A stretch of DNA of 58,033 nt from an uncultured Acidobacteriota bacterium (GTDB lineage: Bacteria > Acidobacteriota > Blastocatellia > Pyrinomonadales > Pyrinomonadaceae): assembly GCA_902826795.1 (NCBI GenBank), contig CADEGD010000023.1, positions 6,539 to 64,571 of the forward strand. The letters run 5' to 3'. Position 1 is the stretch's first letter, and every line of letters begins with the position of its first letter. Position numbers and translations under genes: made by a program. The notes under the pieces were generated by a model, which did not search any database, was not told where the DNA came from, and worked only from the letters and a program-made list of their open reading frames with translations. Below are positions 1 to 7,355 of the stretch, piece by piece.

Positions 1-1100
1 GGCGGCTTGTCATCAACGAGAGCGTTCATCGCCGCGGCGATGATCACGCCTGAGACCATGTCGACGGGGATCACGTCGAGAATGAGCTTCTCGTTTACGG
101 GAATAACCGGCTGACCTTTGAGTGCGATCAAGATCAGCGGAGCCGTCGTCGTAAAGCCTTCGTTCCATCCGGGGAACGGATAAGATTGCGACGATTCGAC
201 GATCGATGGACGCACGAGGATCTTTACGATGTCATCTTGCTTGGCGATGATCTGCTCGGCGAGCGACTTCGAATATGTATAGATGTTCGTCCAACCCCAG
301 TATTCGGCACGCTCGGCACCAAGCTCGGTCGTACGCTCGCGGATCCACATTTTGCGCTCGCGGAAGATGGCGGATTTCAATTCGGATTCGTCGTCCGGAT
401 CGCGGCCCTCTTCTATAAAGCGATTGCGAGCCTGCTCGCGGAACTTTGCGGCCTGTACCGCGTCGTCGGCTTCTTGCCTCGCCTGCTCGCTTAATCGCGC
501 GCAGTCTTCGACTTCGCGGTTGACGTCGAAATTCGTCCCGACAAGTTCGTTCTTTCGCGGGAAATAGCCAACAACCGGCTCGTTCTCCCAGATCGCTCCG
601 CCGCGTTTGCCCGCGACAAAGCACGTCGAAACGTGAACAACCCGCGGCTTTTTCATCATCCGTGCGAGTTCGATGATGTTGTTCGATCCGTTGATGTTCG
701 TGCGCAGCGCGGATTCAAGCGGCGGGTTGAACGTGACGTTGCCGGCCCCGTTGATCAGCACGTCGGTATCCTGCATGATCTCGCGAGCCTGATCTTCAGG
801 CATTCCGAGATACTGATTGCCGACATCGCCGTTCACCGGAACGACCTTGTCCTTTATGAAATCCTCGAACTTATCGCCGTACTTTTCTCGCAGCGGATCG
901 AACGTTGGCGACGTAACAATACTAGTCCAAAACCGCGTCTTCGATTCGTTTTCATCCCTAGCTCGTACGGTTGCGTACACCTTCCCGATATCTGGAAAAT
1001 TATGCAGCAGCATCGACAACGTCACCTTCCCGACGAACCCCGTCCCGCCGATAAAGAAGATGTTTTTGCCCTTAAGTACTTCTGTTGGTGAAAGCTTCAT
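1..1100 (-). CDS. Fatty acyl-CoA reductase-like extended SDR (3' end outside window)
   Basis: Reading back from an ATG at 1100 gives 366 codons without a stop, running off the window edge, so the C-terminus is missing. The N-terminus has the Rossmann motif GGTGFVGK near residue 18. A later YTYSKSLAEQ supplies the YxxxK catalytic pair, and LDVIPVDMV is typical of extended SDRs of the NAD_binding_4 (male-sterility/fatty acyl reductase) family. Such enzymes reduce acyl-CoA or acyl-ACP thioesters with NADPH. A charged, probably helical insertion of about 65 residues (from REVEDCARLSEQ to AERAEYWG) separates the cofactor half from the catalytic Tyr. It starts 25 bp after the methyltransferase stop, so the two are probably co-transcribed. 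The family is clear; the substrate is inferred only. Confidence 0.8.
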   Translation of the reverse strand, partial: MKLSPTEVLKGKNIFFIGGTGFVGKVTLSMLLHNFPDIGKVYATVRARDENESKTRFWTSIVTSPTFDPLREKYGDKFEDFIKDKVVPVNGDVGNQYLGMPEDQAREIMQDTDVLINGAGNVTFNPPLESALRTNINGSNNIIELARMMKKPRVVHVSTCFVAGKRGGAIWENEPVVGYFPRKNELVGTNFDVNREVEDCARLSEQARQEADDAVQAAKFREQARNRFIEEGRDPDDESELKSAIFRERKMWIRERTTELGAERAEYWGWTNIYTYSKSLAEQIIAKQDDIVKILVRPSIVESSQSYPFPGWNEGFTTTAPLILIALKGQPVIPVNEKLILDVIPVDMVSGVIIAAAMNALVDDKP

Positions 1101-1125
1101 TTGTAAACGCGCCCATCCAAAACGT

Positions 1126-1881
1126 CTAATAGTCGAATGCTCCGGCCTTCCGAAGAAAGATCATCGCTCCGACCATCCCGTGATCCGTGAACTTGATCGA
1201 AACGTCGTAACAGCCCAGGCTTCGGAGCAGTTCGAGAACGGCGTTCAGGTCGTAGACGTGCATTGGCAGCCACGGAACCGGCGTCCGGCCGCGAAGCTTG
1301 TAAGCGACGGGGCGAAGCGGGCCTAATTTCCCGTCGATCTTGCTTCGTAGTTTTTGCATGGACGACGACGGGTTGTGAAACGTGACGTGGAGCATTCCGA
1401 GCCCGCCGTCTTCCAGCATTTGCGCCGACTTCCTGATGATCTCCATTCCTTCGCTCGGATCGATGTGCTGCAGCACAATGAAGGAATGAATAAGATCGAA
1501 CGTCTGCGAAGAACGCATAAACGCGTCTGTCTCCATCAGTTCGACGTTCTCGATCCCGCGTTCCGCGATTCTGCCGCGAGCCTCCTTAAGCATAGACTCC
1601 GAGATATCAACTCCAACGGCGTGCTCGGCCCGGTCAGCCAATGCAAACAGCAACCGGCCTACGCCGCAACCGAAATCAAGCACTCGCTTGGGCCGCGGTT
1701 CGAATCCGAAGATCCGCTCGAAGTCGGCCCACAGCTTTTCAACGTATTCGAACCCGCTCGAAAAAAAATCGTCCTTCGCTCCCTCATTAAGGTTCGAGTG
1801 GAGAAATTTCTCGACCGAATAGACCGCAAAATACGGATCTGTCGCCCCGAGCGAGTTCCAAATTTTCTTCCCCTTCTCCAT
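1126..1881 (-). CDS. Class I SAM-dependent methyltransferase
   Basis: A 251-residue soluble protein with a standard SAM-binding motif I, VLDFGCGVGRLLFALA, near residue 66. A motif II acidic region (AVGVDISESML) and the post-I segment ELMETDAF follow. The stretch LIHSFIVLQHIDPSEGMEII matches the Methyltransf_11/25 fold. It lies 12 bp downstream of the LarA-like gene and 25 bp upstream of the acyl reductase, all on the minus strand, suggesting one transcript. Nothing in the sequence fixes the acceptor; small-molecule or lipid methylation would suit the neighbours. No signal peptide or membrane segment. Confidence 0.85.
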   Translation of the reverse strand: MEKGKKIWNSLGATDPYFAVYSVEKFLHSNLNEGAKDDFFSSGFEYVEKLWADFERIFGFEPRPKRVLDFGCGVGRLLFALADRAEHAVGVDISESMLKEARGRIAERGIENVELMETDAFMRSSQTFDLIHSFIVLQHIDPSEGMEIIRKSAQMLEDGGLGMLHVTFHNPSSSMQKLRSKIDGKLGPLRPVAYKLRGRTPVPWLPMHVYDLNAVLELLRSLGCYDVSIKFTDHGMVGAMIFLRKAGAFDY

Positions 1882-1893
1882 TAATACAGGTCG

Positions 1894-3495
1894 CTAGTCC
1901 GTCACATTACACAACCCGATGATCGGCTGGTGCAGCATTGTGATCTCGGCGTTGCGGCCCATGTATGAGCGGCCCATCGCGATTGCTTCGGTCAGGTTGT
2001 CGGCACGTTCCCAGCCGAGCATTTCGGGGACGTGTGCGTTCTCGGCTCCGGCGACGATCACCTTCCCGACGTGCTGGCGGCCGTTCTCGCCCCAGTACCA
2101 CATAAAGAAGGGGTGCGCACCGTGATATGCGTTACCGCGGCGGTACATCTCAACGTACGCCGGGTTCGACGCAAACTCCCTTTCGTATTTTTCACGAAGG
2201 TAGAACGCATCGCGAGATTCCGGCAGCAACCGATGGAAAAACTCGATGTACGACGGATGGAAGTTGTGGTCAAACTCGTCGAAGCACGGATGCGTGATGA
2301 TCATCACGCCGCCCTTACGCAACAGCGGCTTGTTGCGGTACATATTGAAGTGATAGCCGAGCGCCATCACCTGCACAAGGAGCGGATTCAATGCCGAATA
2401 GACGTTGTACGGCGAGATGTCCGGGATGCCGGAGATCAAGATGTCGCATTGTCCCTTGACCGGGATCTCGTACTGACGGTAGTTGAGTTCGAGGATCTTG
2501 TCGTGGACCGGTTCCGTCTTGCCCGCGTAGCATCCGATAAGTTCGTACTGAGCCGGTATCGCGTGGAGCATCTTTCGCCGGGCGCCTCGCGGCATCTTTG
2601 AGAATGTCCGCTTCATCGCTTCCCACTTCATCCTGTCCATGAACGAAAATTCATCCTCGTTCCGCGTCAGGATGTCGTAGCCGTCCGAGAACATCTTGTT
2701 GTTCAGGGCCGTCTCGATGTGAAACACCTTGCACTGCTCATCGACCAGCTTTCCAAGCCGGATGACCTTGTGGTTCAGCTCCGACGCCGGCGGATCCATA
2801 TAGGAATGCGAATCGCGGATCGTCTGCGGCTCGTGGTGAGCCCGCAAGCTCTCGTAATCGCACAGCCCGACCGCAACCGATTTGTGACCTCCGTCCATCG
2901 GAACGAGGTTGATGTTCAGATAGATGAGAAGGTCGCTCTCGATCGCGCGTTTGTTCACGCGAAGCGGTTCGTTGTGCCGTGTGTGTCCAAGCGTGACGAG
3001 TCCGTCGTCGTCTTCGGCGTCGTGGTTGTAATAGCGATCAGGATAGTATTCGTTATAGATCGCGTCGCCGACCATCCGCTTCATTTCCCACGCCGTCATC
3101 TTGCGGTGGAGCGAGTTCGCGATGATCAGGTGAATGTCGTCGACCCCGTTCGCCGCGCACATATCCAGAACGACCTCCAGCATCGTCTGCCGCATATCCG
3201 GCGTCGCCATCGGCGGCAGCGGCAGCGAGATATCATCCATCGCGATCGTCACCCGCATTCCCGGTTCGAGCAGCGCATACAGCGGCTCCATCTCGAGCGG
3301 ATGATTTACCGCGTACCTTATCGCCGCCTCGCGATTGGGCAAACCCTTGATCGGAGGATTCGGATAGATCACCCGCGTCCCGACCGGCAGGTCTTCGAGA
3401 ATGAAATCCTCGCCGTTCGGCATTATCCGCGGTGCCGAATCCTTGTCGATGTACACGATCGATTCGTGCGTTTTTCTTCTAAGTGCTAGTGCCAT
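1894..3495 (-). CDS. LarA-like (DUF2088) racemase/epimerase family protein
   Basis: A 533-residue protein, longer than characterised lactate racemases (about 425). The N-terminal half carries features of the LarA N-domain: [21 protein letters not shown], a His in [19 protein letters not shown], and [10 protein letters not shown], whose Lys is placed like the Lys that holds the nickel-pincer cofactor in LarA. Known members racemise or epimerise alpha-hydroxy acids using the LarB/C/E-made cofactor; those maturation genes are not in this window. It begins 12 bp after the VapC stop and is followed closely by the methyltransferase. Family assignment is good. Lactate as substrate is not shown, and sugar acids or malate are equally possible. 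Confidence 0.75.
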   Translation of the reverse strand: MALALRRKTHESIVYIDKDSAPRIMPNGEDFILEDLPVGTRVIYPNPPIKGLPNREAAIRYAVNHPLEMEPLYALLEPGMRVTIAMDDISLPLPPMATPDMRQTMLEVVLDMCAANGVDDIHLIIANSLHRKMTAWEMKRMVGDAIYNEYYPDRYYNHDAEDDDGLVTLGHTRHNEPLRVNKRAIESDLLIYLNINLVPMDGGHKSVAVGLCDYESLRAHHEPQTIRDSHSYMDPPASELNHKVIRLGKLVDEQCKVFHIETALNNKMFSDGYDILTRNEDEFSFMDRMKWEAMKRTFSKMPRGARRKMLHAIPAQYELIGCYAGKTEPVHDKILELNYRQYEIPVKGQCDILISGIPDISPYNVYSALNPLLVQVMALGYHFNMYRNKPLLRKGGVMIITHPCFDEFDHNFHPSYIEFFHRLLPESRDAFYLREKYEREFASNPAYVEMYRRGNAYHGAHPFFMWYWGENGRQHVGKVIVAGAENAHVPEMLGWERADNLTEAIAMGRSYMGRNAEITMLHQPIIGLCNVTD

Positions 3496-3507
3496 ATTGT
3501 ATGTTGG

Positions 3508-3927
3508 CTAGTCTTCCCACGGATTCAAGATAGTTACTTGAGAATCCTTGAAGTTCCTTACATTTCGCGTAACCAAAACAAGGTCGTTTTCCAATGCCGT
3601 GGCCTCAAGCAACGAATCAAGAGCGGGTCGCACGATTCCCGACTTCTCAAATTCGGCCATCATTTTGCCCCAAACGGAAAAAGTGTCTTCAGTTAACGGT
3701 AGTATCCGGCCGCTAAACTGCTTTCGTACAACTTCGAGCCAGTTCTGTATGTGAGCCTTCCGTTTTCCGGACGGGAGTTTAGAAACACCCTTCTTTATTT
3801 CTCCTACCGTCAACGCACTTAGATATGTATCGTCAGGATCCGTTTGGCCGAGCCACTTGATGACGTTCTTGTCCGGGACGGGCCTCTCAGTTTCGGAGAC
3901 GACGTTGGTGTCGAGCAGATAACTCAT
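3508..3927 (-). CDS. VapC-type PIN-domain toxin
   Basis: A 139-residue PIN-domain protein. Acidic residues expected for the metal site are D6 (YLLDTNVV), E43 (TVGEIKKG) and D104 (ALDSLLEATAL). The C-terminal motif usually written TRNxxDF reads TRNVRNF here, so the last acidic position appears to be Asn125. PIN toxins of the VapC/FitB type are Mg-dependent RNases, often cutting tRNA. The start codon overlaps the antitoxin stop as ATGA, implying translational coupling. The next gene downstream is only 12 bp away, so read-through into the LarA-like gene is likely. Confidence 0.88.
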   Translation of the reverse strand: MSYLLDTNVVSETERPVPDKNVIKWLGQTDPDDTYLSALTVGEIKKGVSKLPSGKRKAHIQNWLEVVRKQFSGRILPLTEDTFSVWGKMMAEFEKSGIVRPALDSLLEATALENDLVLVTRNVRNFKDSQVTILNPWED

Positions 3928-4178
3928 TGGTCAAATGAAAAGTCTCGGACGGGTTCCTGCGACCGATTATCCAGATCATCCAAAATCGCTTCCAAGCCGC
4001 TACCCTGAAAAAGCTCCAAAAGACTTTCTTTCTTCCCGCCGGCTTTTTTCCAGTCTTCGATCGACACCACAACTGCCACGTCCTTTTCGTGGCGGGTGAT
4101 CACCTGCGGTTGCCCTTTTTCAGCCAACCGGATCAACTGGCTCAGGTTGTTTTTTGCTTCTTTAACGTTGTACGGCAT
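3924..4178 (-). CDS. Phd/YefM-family antitoxin
   Basis: An 84-residue protein with the Phd/YefM signature: an N-terminal NVKEAKNNLSQLIRLAEKG followed by ITRHEKDVAVVVSIEDW. This half binds DNA as a dimer; the C-terminal half (GSGLEAILDDLDNRSQEPVRDF) would wrap the toxin. The start at 4178 is 20 bp downstream of a 28-bp palindrome (4199-4226), the expected arrangement for autorepression. Its stop overlaps the VapC start by four bases. Confidence 0.88.
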   Translation of the reverse strand: MPYNVKEAKNNLSQLIRLAEKGQPQVITRHEKDVAVVVSIEDWKKAGGKKESLLELFQGSGLEAILDDLDNRSQEPVRDFSFDQ

Positions 4179-4198
4179 GTTCTCAACTCACCTCGCAA

Positions 4199-4226
4199 GC
4201 TAAAATAGCTACGTAGCCATTTTAGC
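4199..4226. promoter_or_regulatory. Palindromic operator of the Phd/VapC module
   Basis: A 28-bp inverted repeat with a single mismatched pair. The left half is GCTAAAATAGCTAC and the right half is GTAGCCATTTTAGC, centred on CTACGTAG. It sits 20 bp upstream of the antitoxin ATG and 12 bp beyond the stop of the M28 peptidase gene. It contains the likely -10 region, so a bound antitoxin dimer or toxin-antitoxin complex would block transcription. The symmetry is seen directly; the regulatory role is inferred from how this family behaves. Confidence 0.7.
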
Positions 4227-4237
4227 ACATACTCTTG

Positions 4238-5173
4238 CTATTTCAATTCTCTATCCATCTCGCCGATCGCCGCAAGAATCGTCTCAACAGACTTCACATA
4301 AAACTCCGGTTGAATGCCCGCGAAGTCGTCGGTCGATTTGTGATAGTCCTTATGATCTTCGACGCCGAAATATACGAACGGAATCTTCGCGGCATGGAAA
4401 GCGGCCTGATCGGACTGGCTGGTCCAATCGCCCGTCCCAAGTTTGGGATCGTCGTGGCCGAGCAACAACTTTACCGGAGCTTTCGCCTTAACTTTTTCAA
4501 GGATCGGCCTCAGCTTCGGGTAGGAAAACGCTCCGGCGGCATATAGTTCGCCTTTGTCATTCCGCGAGATCATATCCATGTTCACGTTTAGGAAAATCGA
4601 CTCTTTCGGCACCGGCGGGTTCGCGACGAAATGAAACGCCCCGACAAGGCCTTTCTCTTCGGCATCGAACGCGACGAATATCAGCGAATGTTCGGGCTGA
4701 TTCTTCTGAAAGTAGGAAGCAATGGCGAATAGCGCCGCCGTGCCAGACGCGTTGTCGTCAGCGCCGTTGAATATCTCACCGTCGCGAACGCCGAGGTGAT
4801 CGTAGTGAGCAGTGATCACGATGTACTTCGCCGGCTTCTTCTTGCCCGCGATCGTCGCAACGAAATTAATTCCCTTCGCCGGAGTAGGAAGGCCTCGTCC
4901 GCGTACCTCGAATTCATGTTCGGTAACCTTCAACCCGACTTCGGTAAATCGCTTCTTAACATAGTCACGAGCCTTGGAAATAGTGGGCTGTTCAGTCCGG
5001 CGGCCCTGCATATCATCCGCGGAAATCACGCGCACATCGTCAAGGAGCTTGCTAGCGTCGAAAAGTTTCGACTCGGGAGCCTTTACCGTGGTTTGAGCGA
5101 TCGCCGCTGACGTGATGGCCAGAATCGCTATCGATAGTAGTGCTTTATAAATTCTCAACATTATGAACTTCAT
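4238..5173 (-). CDS. Secreted M28-family zinc aminopeptidase
   Basis: About 311 residues from the ATG at 5173. A cleavable signal peptide (hydrophobic KALLSIAILAITSAAIA, cut before Q) is followed by an M28 metallopeptidase domain. Two-zinc ligands are visible in ITAHYDHLG, NGADDNASG, FVAFDAEEKGL and MDMIS. It should release amino acids from peptides in the periplasm or outside the cell. The reading frame extends upstream to an ATG at 5206 that overlaps the HAD gene stop as ATGA. That extra stretch is translated from a GC-rich hairpin and would place charged residues before the signal peptide, so 5173 is preferred. Confidence 0.85.
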   Translation of the reverse strand: MKFIMLRIYKALLSIAILAITSAAIAQTTVKAPESKLFDASKLLDDVRVISADDMQGRRTEQPTISKARDYVKKRFTEVGLKVTEHEFEVRGRGLPTPAKGINFVATIAGKKKPAKYIVITAHYDHLGVRDGEIFNGADDNASGTAALFAIASYFQKNQPEHSLIFVAFDAEEKGLVGAFHFVANPPVPKESIFLNVNMDMISRNDKGELYAAGAFSYPKLRPILEKVKAKAPVKLLLGHDDPKLGTGDWTSQSDQAAFHAAKIPFVYFGVEDHKDYHKSTDDFAGIQPEFYVKSVETILAAIGEMDRELK

Positions 5174-5182
5174 AACACGCAG

Positions 5183-5195
5183 GCGGGACGCCCGC
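5183..5195. repeat. GC-rich REP-like hairpin
   Basis: GCGGG and CCCGC separated by ACG form a short strong hairpin at the junction between the HAD stop and the M28 signal peptide. It resembles the small palindromic extragenic units common in bacterial genomes. Only one copy is obvious here, so calling it a repeat family is inference. Confidence 0.35.
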
Positions 5196-5202
5196 GTTCC
5201 AG

Positions 5203-5877
5203 TCATCTAAGATCGATTACGGCCCAGTCGTGTTGGCGGGCTGTTTGCTTAAGCCGAAAATCGGGGCAAACCGCGACCGGATGCCCGACGATCGATAGCA
5301 TCGGCAGATCTGAGATACTGTCGGAGTAAGCATAGCTCTCCGAAAGATTAATGTTCTCGCGTTCGGCGTATTCGCGTATCCATTTTGCTTTTGTCGCCGA
5401 CGCCATCACCGGCGGAAGCACACGGCCCGTGGCATAACCGTTCACGAACTCGAGACGGTTTGCAACGTAGTCGTCTATGCCGAGGTACTCCATCATCCGT
5501 TCGATCGTGAAGTCGAGCGCTCCAGTCAGCACAACCTGCCGCTGTCCGATCTTCTTGCCTTGTGCGATCAGTTCTTCCGTTCCAGGAAAGATCGCCGGCT
5601 TCAATACTTCTTCAAACAACTCTTCCGAGAAATATCGCAACCTATCTTGAGAAAAACCTTCATAGCTGCGGAAAAATACTTCGTTAAAGACGTTGCGGGA
5701 GTAAAGGTCGGTGATACCGAAGAATGGCAGCTTGGCCAGCGTGCCCGCGCTCTTTTTGGCGGTCTGCCAAAGCCCTTGTTGCCGCTTGGCGTAAAACGCT
5801 AGCGTATGTACGAGATTGGTACTTACAAGCGTGCCTTCCAGGTCATAGAAGGCGGCGGCTTGGCCGTTTCGCTTCAT
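5203..5877 (-). CDS. HAD-IB-type phosphatase (phosphoserine phosphatase-like)
   Basis: About 224 residues from the ATG at 5877. Motif I is FYDLEGTLV: the nucleophile Asp is present but the second acidic residue, normally Asp, is Glu. Motif II is VVLTGAL, the motif III lysine is in SATKAKWI, and motif IV is YSDSISDLPML. The spacing fits subfamily IB (SerB-like) with a helical cap. Known relatives hydrolyse phosphoserine or lysophospholipid-type phosphates; the substrate here is unknown. An upstream ATG at 5946 would add 23 residues and overlap the divergent lipoprotein start, so 5877, directly before the conserved strand, is preferred. Confidence 0.78.
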   Translation of the reverse strand: MKRNGQAAAFYDLEGTLVSTNLVHTLAFYAKRQQGLWQTAKKSAGTLAKLPFFGITDLYSRNVFNEVFFRSYEGFSQDRLRYFSEELFEEVLKPAIFPGTEELIAQGKKIGQRQVVLTGALDFTIERMMEYLGIDDYVANRLEFVNGYATGRVLPPVMASATKAKWIREYAERENINLSESYAYSDSISDLPMLSIVGHPVAVCPDFRLKQTARQHDWAVIDLR

Positions 5878-5944
5878 GTGGCTTTCGTGATAGGTTAGGT
5901 TCGTTCGTTTCACGTCCGGTGTATTTGTAAACGAGGATAGTAGC

Positions 5945-6754
5945 ATGTGTCGGCGGTTCCCGCATCCAATTTCAACTAAACATTACAATTTTCTTGCAAT
6001 TGTAATTACATTGTGTTTACTGAGCGGATGTTCTGGTACGGTAGAATCGCACGACGGCCAAGCCGCAGCCGCTGCAGCCGATGTATCGGAAAGCCTCAGC
6101 AAGGCCGAAAAACTATTCGGTGAGCGTTCGGACCTTTCAAAGCTGCGAGAGGCGGTAAAAGTACTTGGAGCTGCTCGGAATCCAGACGCCAGAAATTACG
6201 AAGTTGAGTGGAGGTTCGCTAAGTACAGCTTTTTCCTAGGTAAGCTTGAACCGATCGAGAAGGACGCGATCGCCGCGTTTGAGAAAGGCCGCGATGCCGC
6301 GAAGATAGCGTCGCGGGTCGATCCGACGAAGGCAGACGGGCACTTTTGGTATGGAGCGAATCTCGGCGAACTATCACGAATTAGTCCAGTCACTGTCGGG
6401 ATCAAATCAGTCGACGACATTCGAGAGTCTCTGAACGCCGCTATCGCGATCGATCCGAACTACCAGAATGGCAGCGCTTACGATGGCCTCGGCCAACTCG
6501 AAATGGCGACTCGAACCTTAAAGGGCGGAACGGTCGAGAAAGCCATCGAGTTTTACGAGAAAGGCATAGAGCTCTCGCCTGATAACGCAAATATTCGCCT
6601 GCACCTCGCGGAAGCATATATTGCTGCAAAAAAGGATGCGGAAGCGAAAAAGCAGTTGAACGCTTTATTCGCAATGACGCCTAATCCACTTTACGAAGTC
6701 GAGCACAAAGTTGCCGTTGAAAAAGGCCGGGCGTTGATGTCAAAGAACTTCTGA
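5945..6754 (+). CDS. TPR-repeat lipoprotein
   Basis: 269 residues beginning with a basic and hydrophobic segment ending in the lipobox LLSGC, so it is probably lipidated. The rest is helical with tetratricopeptide-like repeats, clearest in YDGLGQLEMATRTLKGG, EFYEKGIELSPDNANIRLHL and AEAYIAAKKDAEAKKQL, plus ADGHFWYGANLGEL earlier. Probably a periplasmic scaffold. Its stop overlaps the coaD start by one base (TGATG), so the two are translationally coupled. It is divergent from the HAD gene with a spacer of about 70 bp. Confidence 0.75.
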   Translation: MCRRFPHPISTKHYNFLAIVITLCLLSGCSGTVESHDGQAAAAAADVSESLSKAEKLFGERSDLSKLREAVKVLGAARNPDARNYEVEWRFAKYSFFLGKLEPIEKDAIAAFEKGRDAAKIASRVDPTKADGHFWYGANLGELSRISPVTVGIKSVDDIRESLNAAIAIDPNYQNGSAYDGLGQLEMATRTLKGGTVEKAIEFYEKGIELSPDNANIRLHLAEAYIAAKKDAEAKKQLNALFAMTPNPLYEVEHKVAVEKGRALMSKNF

Positions 6755-7245
6755 TGCGAAAAGCCATCTTTCCTGGATCGTTCGATCCGCTCACTAACGG
6801 CCATCTCGACGTGATCCAGCGAAGCTCGCCGCTGTTTGACGAGATCGTTGTTGCTATCCTTAATAACCCGGAAAAGAACCCGATGTTCACCGTCGAAGAA
6901 AGGGTCGAGATGATCGAGGAGATACTGCCCTCCGTCAAACTTGACGGCTGCACTATCACCGTCGAATCGTTCTCCGGACTGACAGCCGAGTTTGCAAAGC
7001 GGAGTGGTGCAACCGCGATCGTCCGCGGGATCAGGGCCGTTAGCGATTACGAATATGAACTGCGAATGGCTTTAATGAACCGCAAGCTCGAACCGACAAT
7101 CGAGACGGTCTTCCTAATGGCCGATGAGGAATATTCGTATGTTTCTTCGACGCTGATGAAGCAGGTCTTCTTGCTGGGCGGACGCGTCAACGGTTTGATC
7201 CCGGAGTCGGTCGAGGCTCGAATGCGAGAAAAGCAGAGGAAGTAG
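6754..7245 (+). CDS. coaD: Phosphopantetheine adenylyltransferase
   Basis: 163 residues, the normal CoaD length. It opens with AIFPGSFDPLTNGHLDVI, which includes the nucleotidyltransferase GH motif. IVRGIRAVSDYEYELRMA and YSYVSSTLMKQV are hallmark CoaD segments. It transfers AMP from ATP to 4'-phosphopantetheine, the penultimate step of coenzyme A synthesis. It is coupled to the upstream TPR lipoprotein by a one-base overlap. A palindromic intergenic element begins at its last base. Confidence 0.96.
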   Translation: MRKAIFPGSFDPLTNGHLDVIQRSSPLFDEIVVAILNNPEKNPMFTVEERVEMIEEILPSVKLDGCTITVESFSGLTAEFAKRSGATAIVRGIRAVSDYEYELRMALMNRKLEPTIETVFLMADEEYSYVSSTLMKQVFLLGGRVNGLIPESVEARMREKQRK

Positions 7246-7344
7246 CCACAGAGGAAGAGAGATTTTCATGGTCAACCGAAAATTCAAACTCACAACTTAA
7301 CACTTGCCATCACGTCGTCGTGTTTTCTCCGTGAACTCTGTGGC
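7245..7344. repeat. Intergenic imperfect palindrome, 'CCACAGAG' type (copy 1)
   Basis: GCCACAGAG at 7245-7253 is mirrored by CTCTGTGGC at 7336-7344. Each is followed inward by a GAGA/AAAA-rich stretch that matches the opposite arm imperfectly. The same word, in the same arm order, recurs at 42588-42629. It fills nearly the whole coaD-aminotransferase spacer and its first base is the last base of the coaD stop codon. Confidence 0.7.
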
Positions 7345-7355
7345 AAAATAACGAG

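Noticed and set aside
1697..1707. GGTTCGAATCC, a tRNA T-loop-like string
   Set aside because: It lies in the methyltransferase coding sequence, and no acceptor stem, D arm or anticodon arm is present around it.
2719..3489. 256-codon plus-strand frame inside the LarA-like gene
   Set aside because: Antisense shadow with Arg/Val/His repetition and no recognisable motif.
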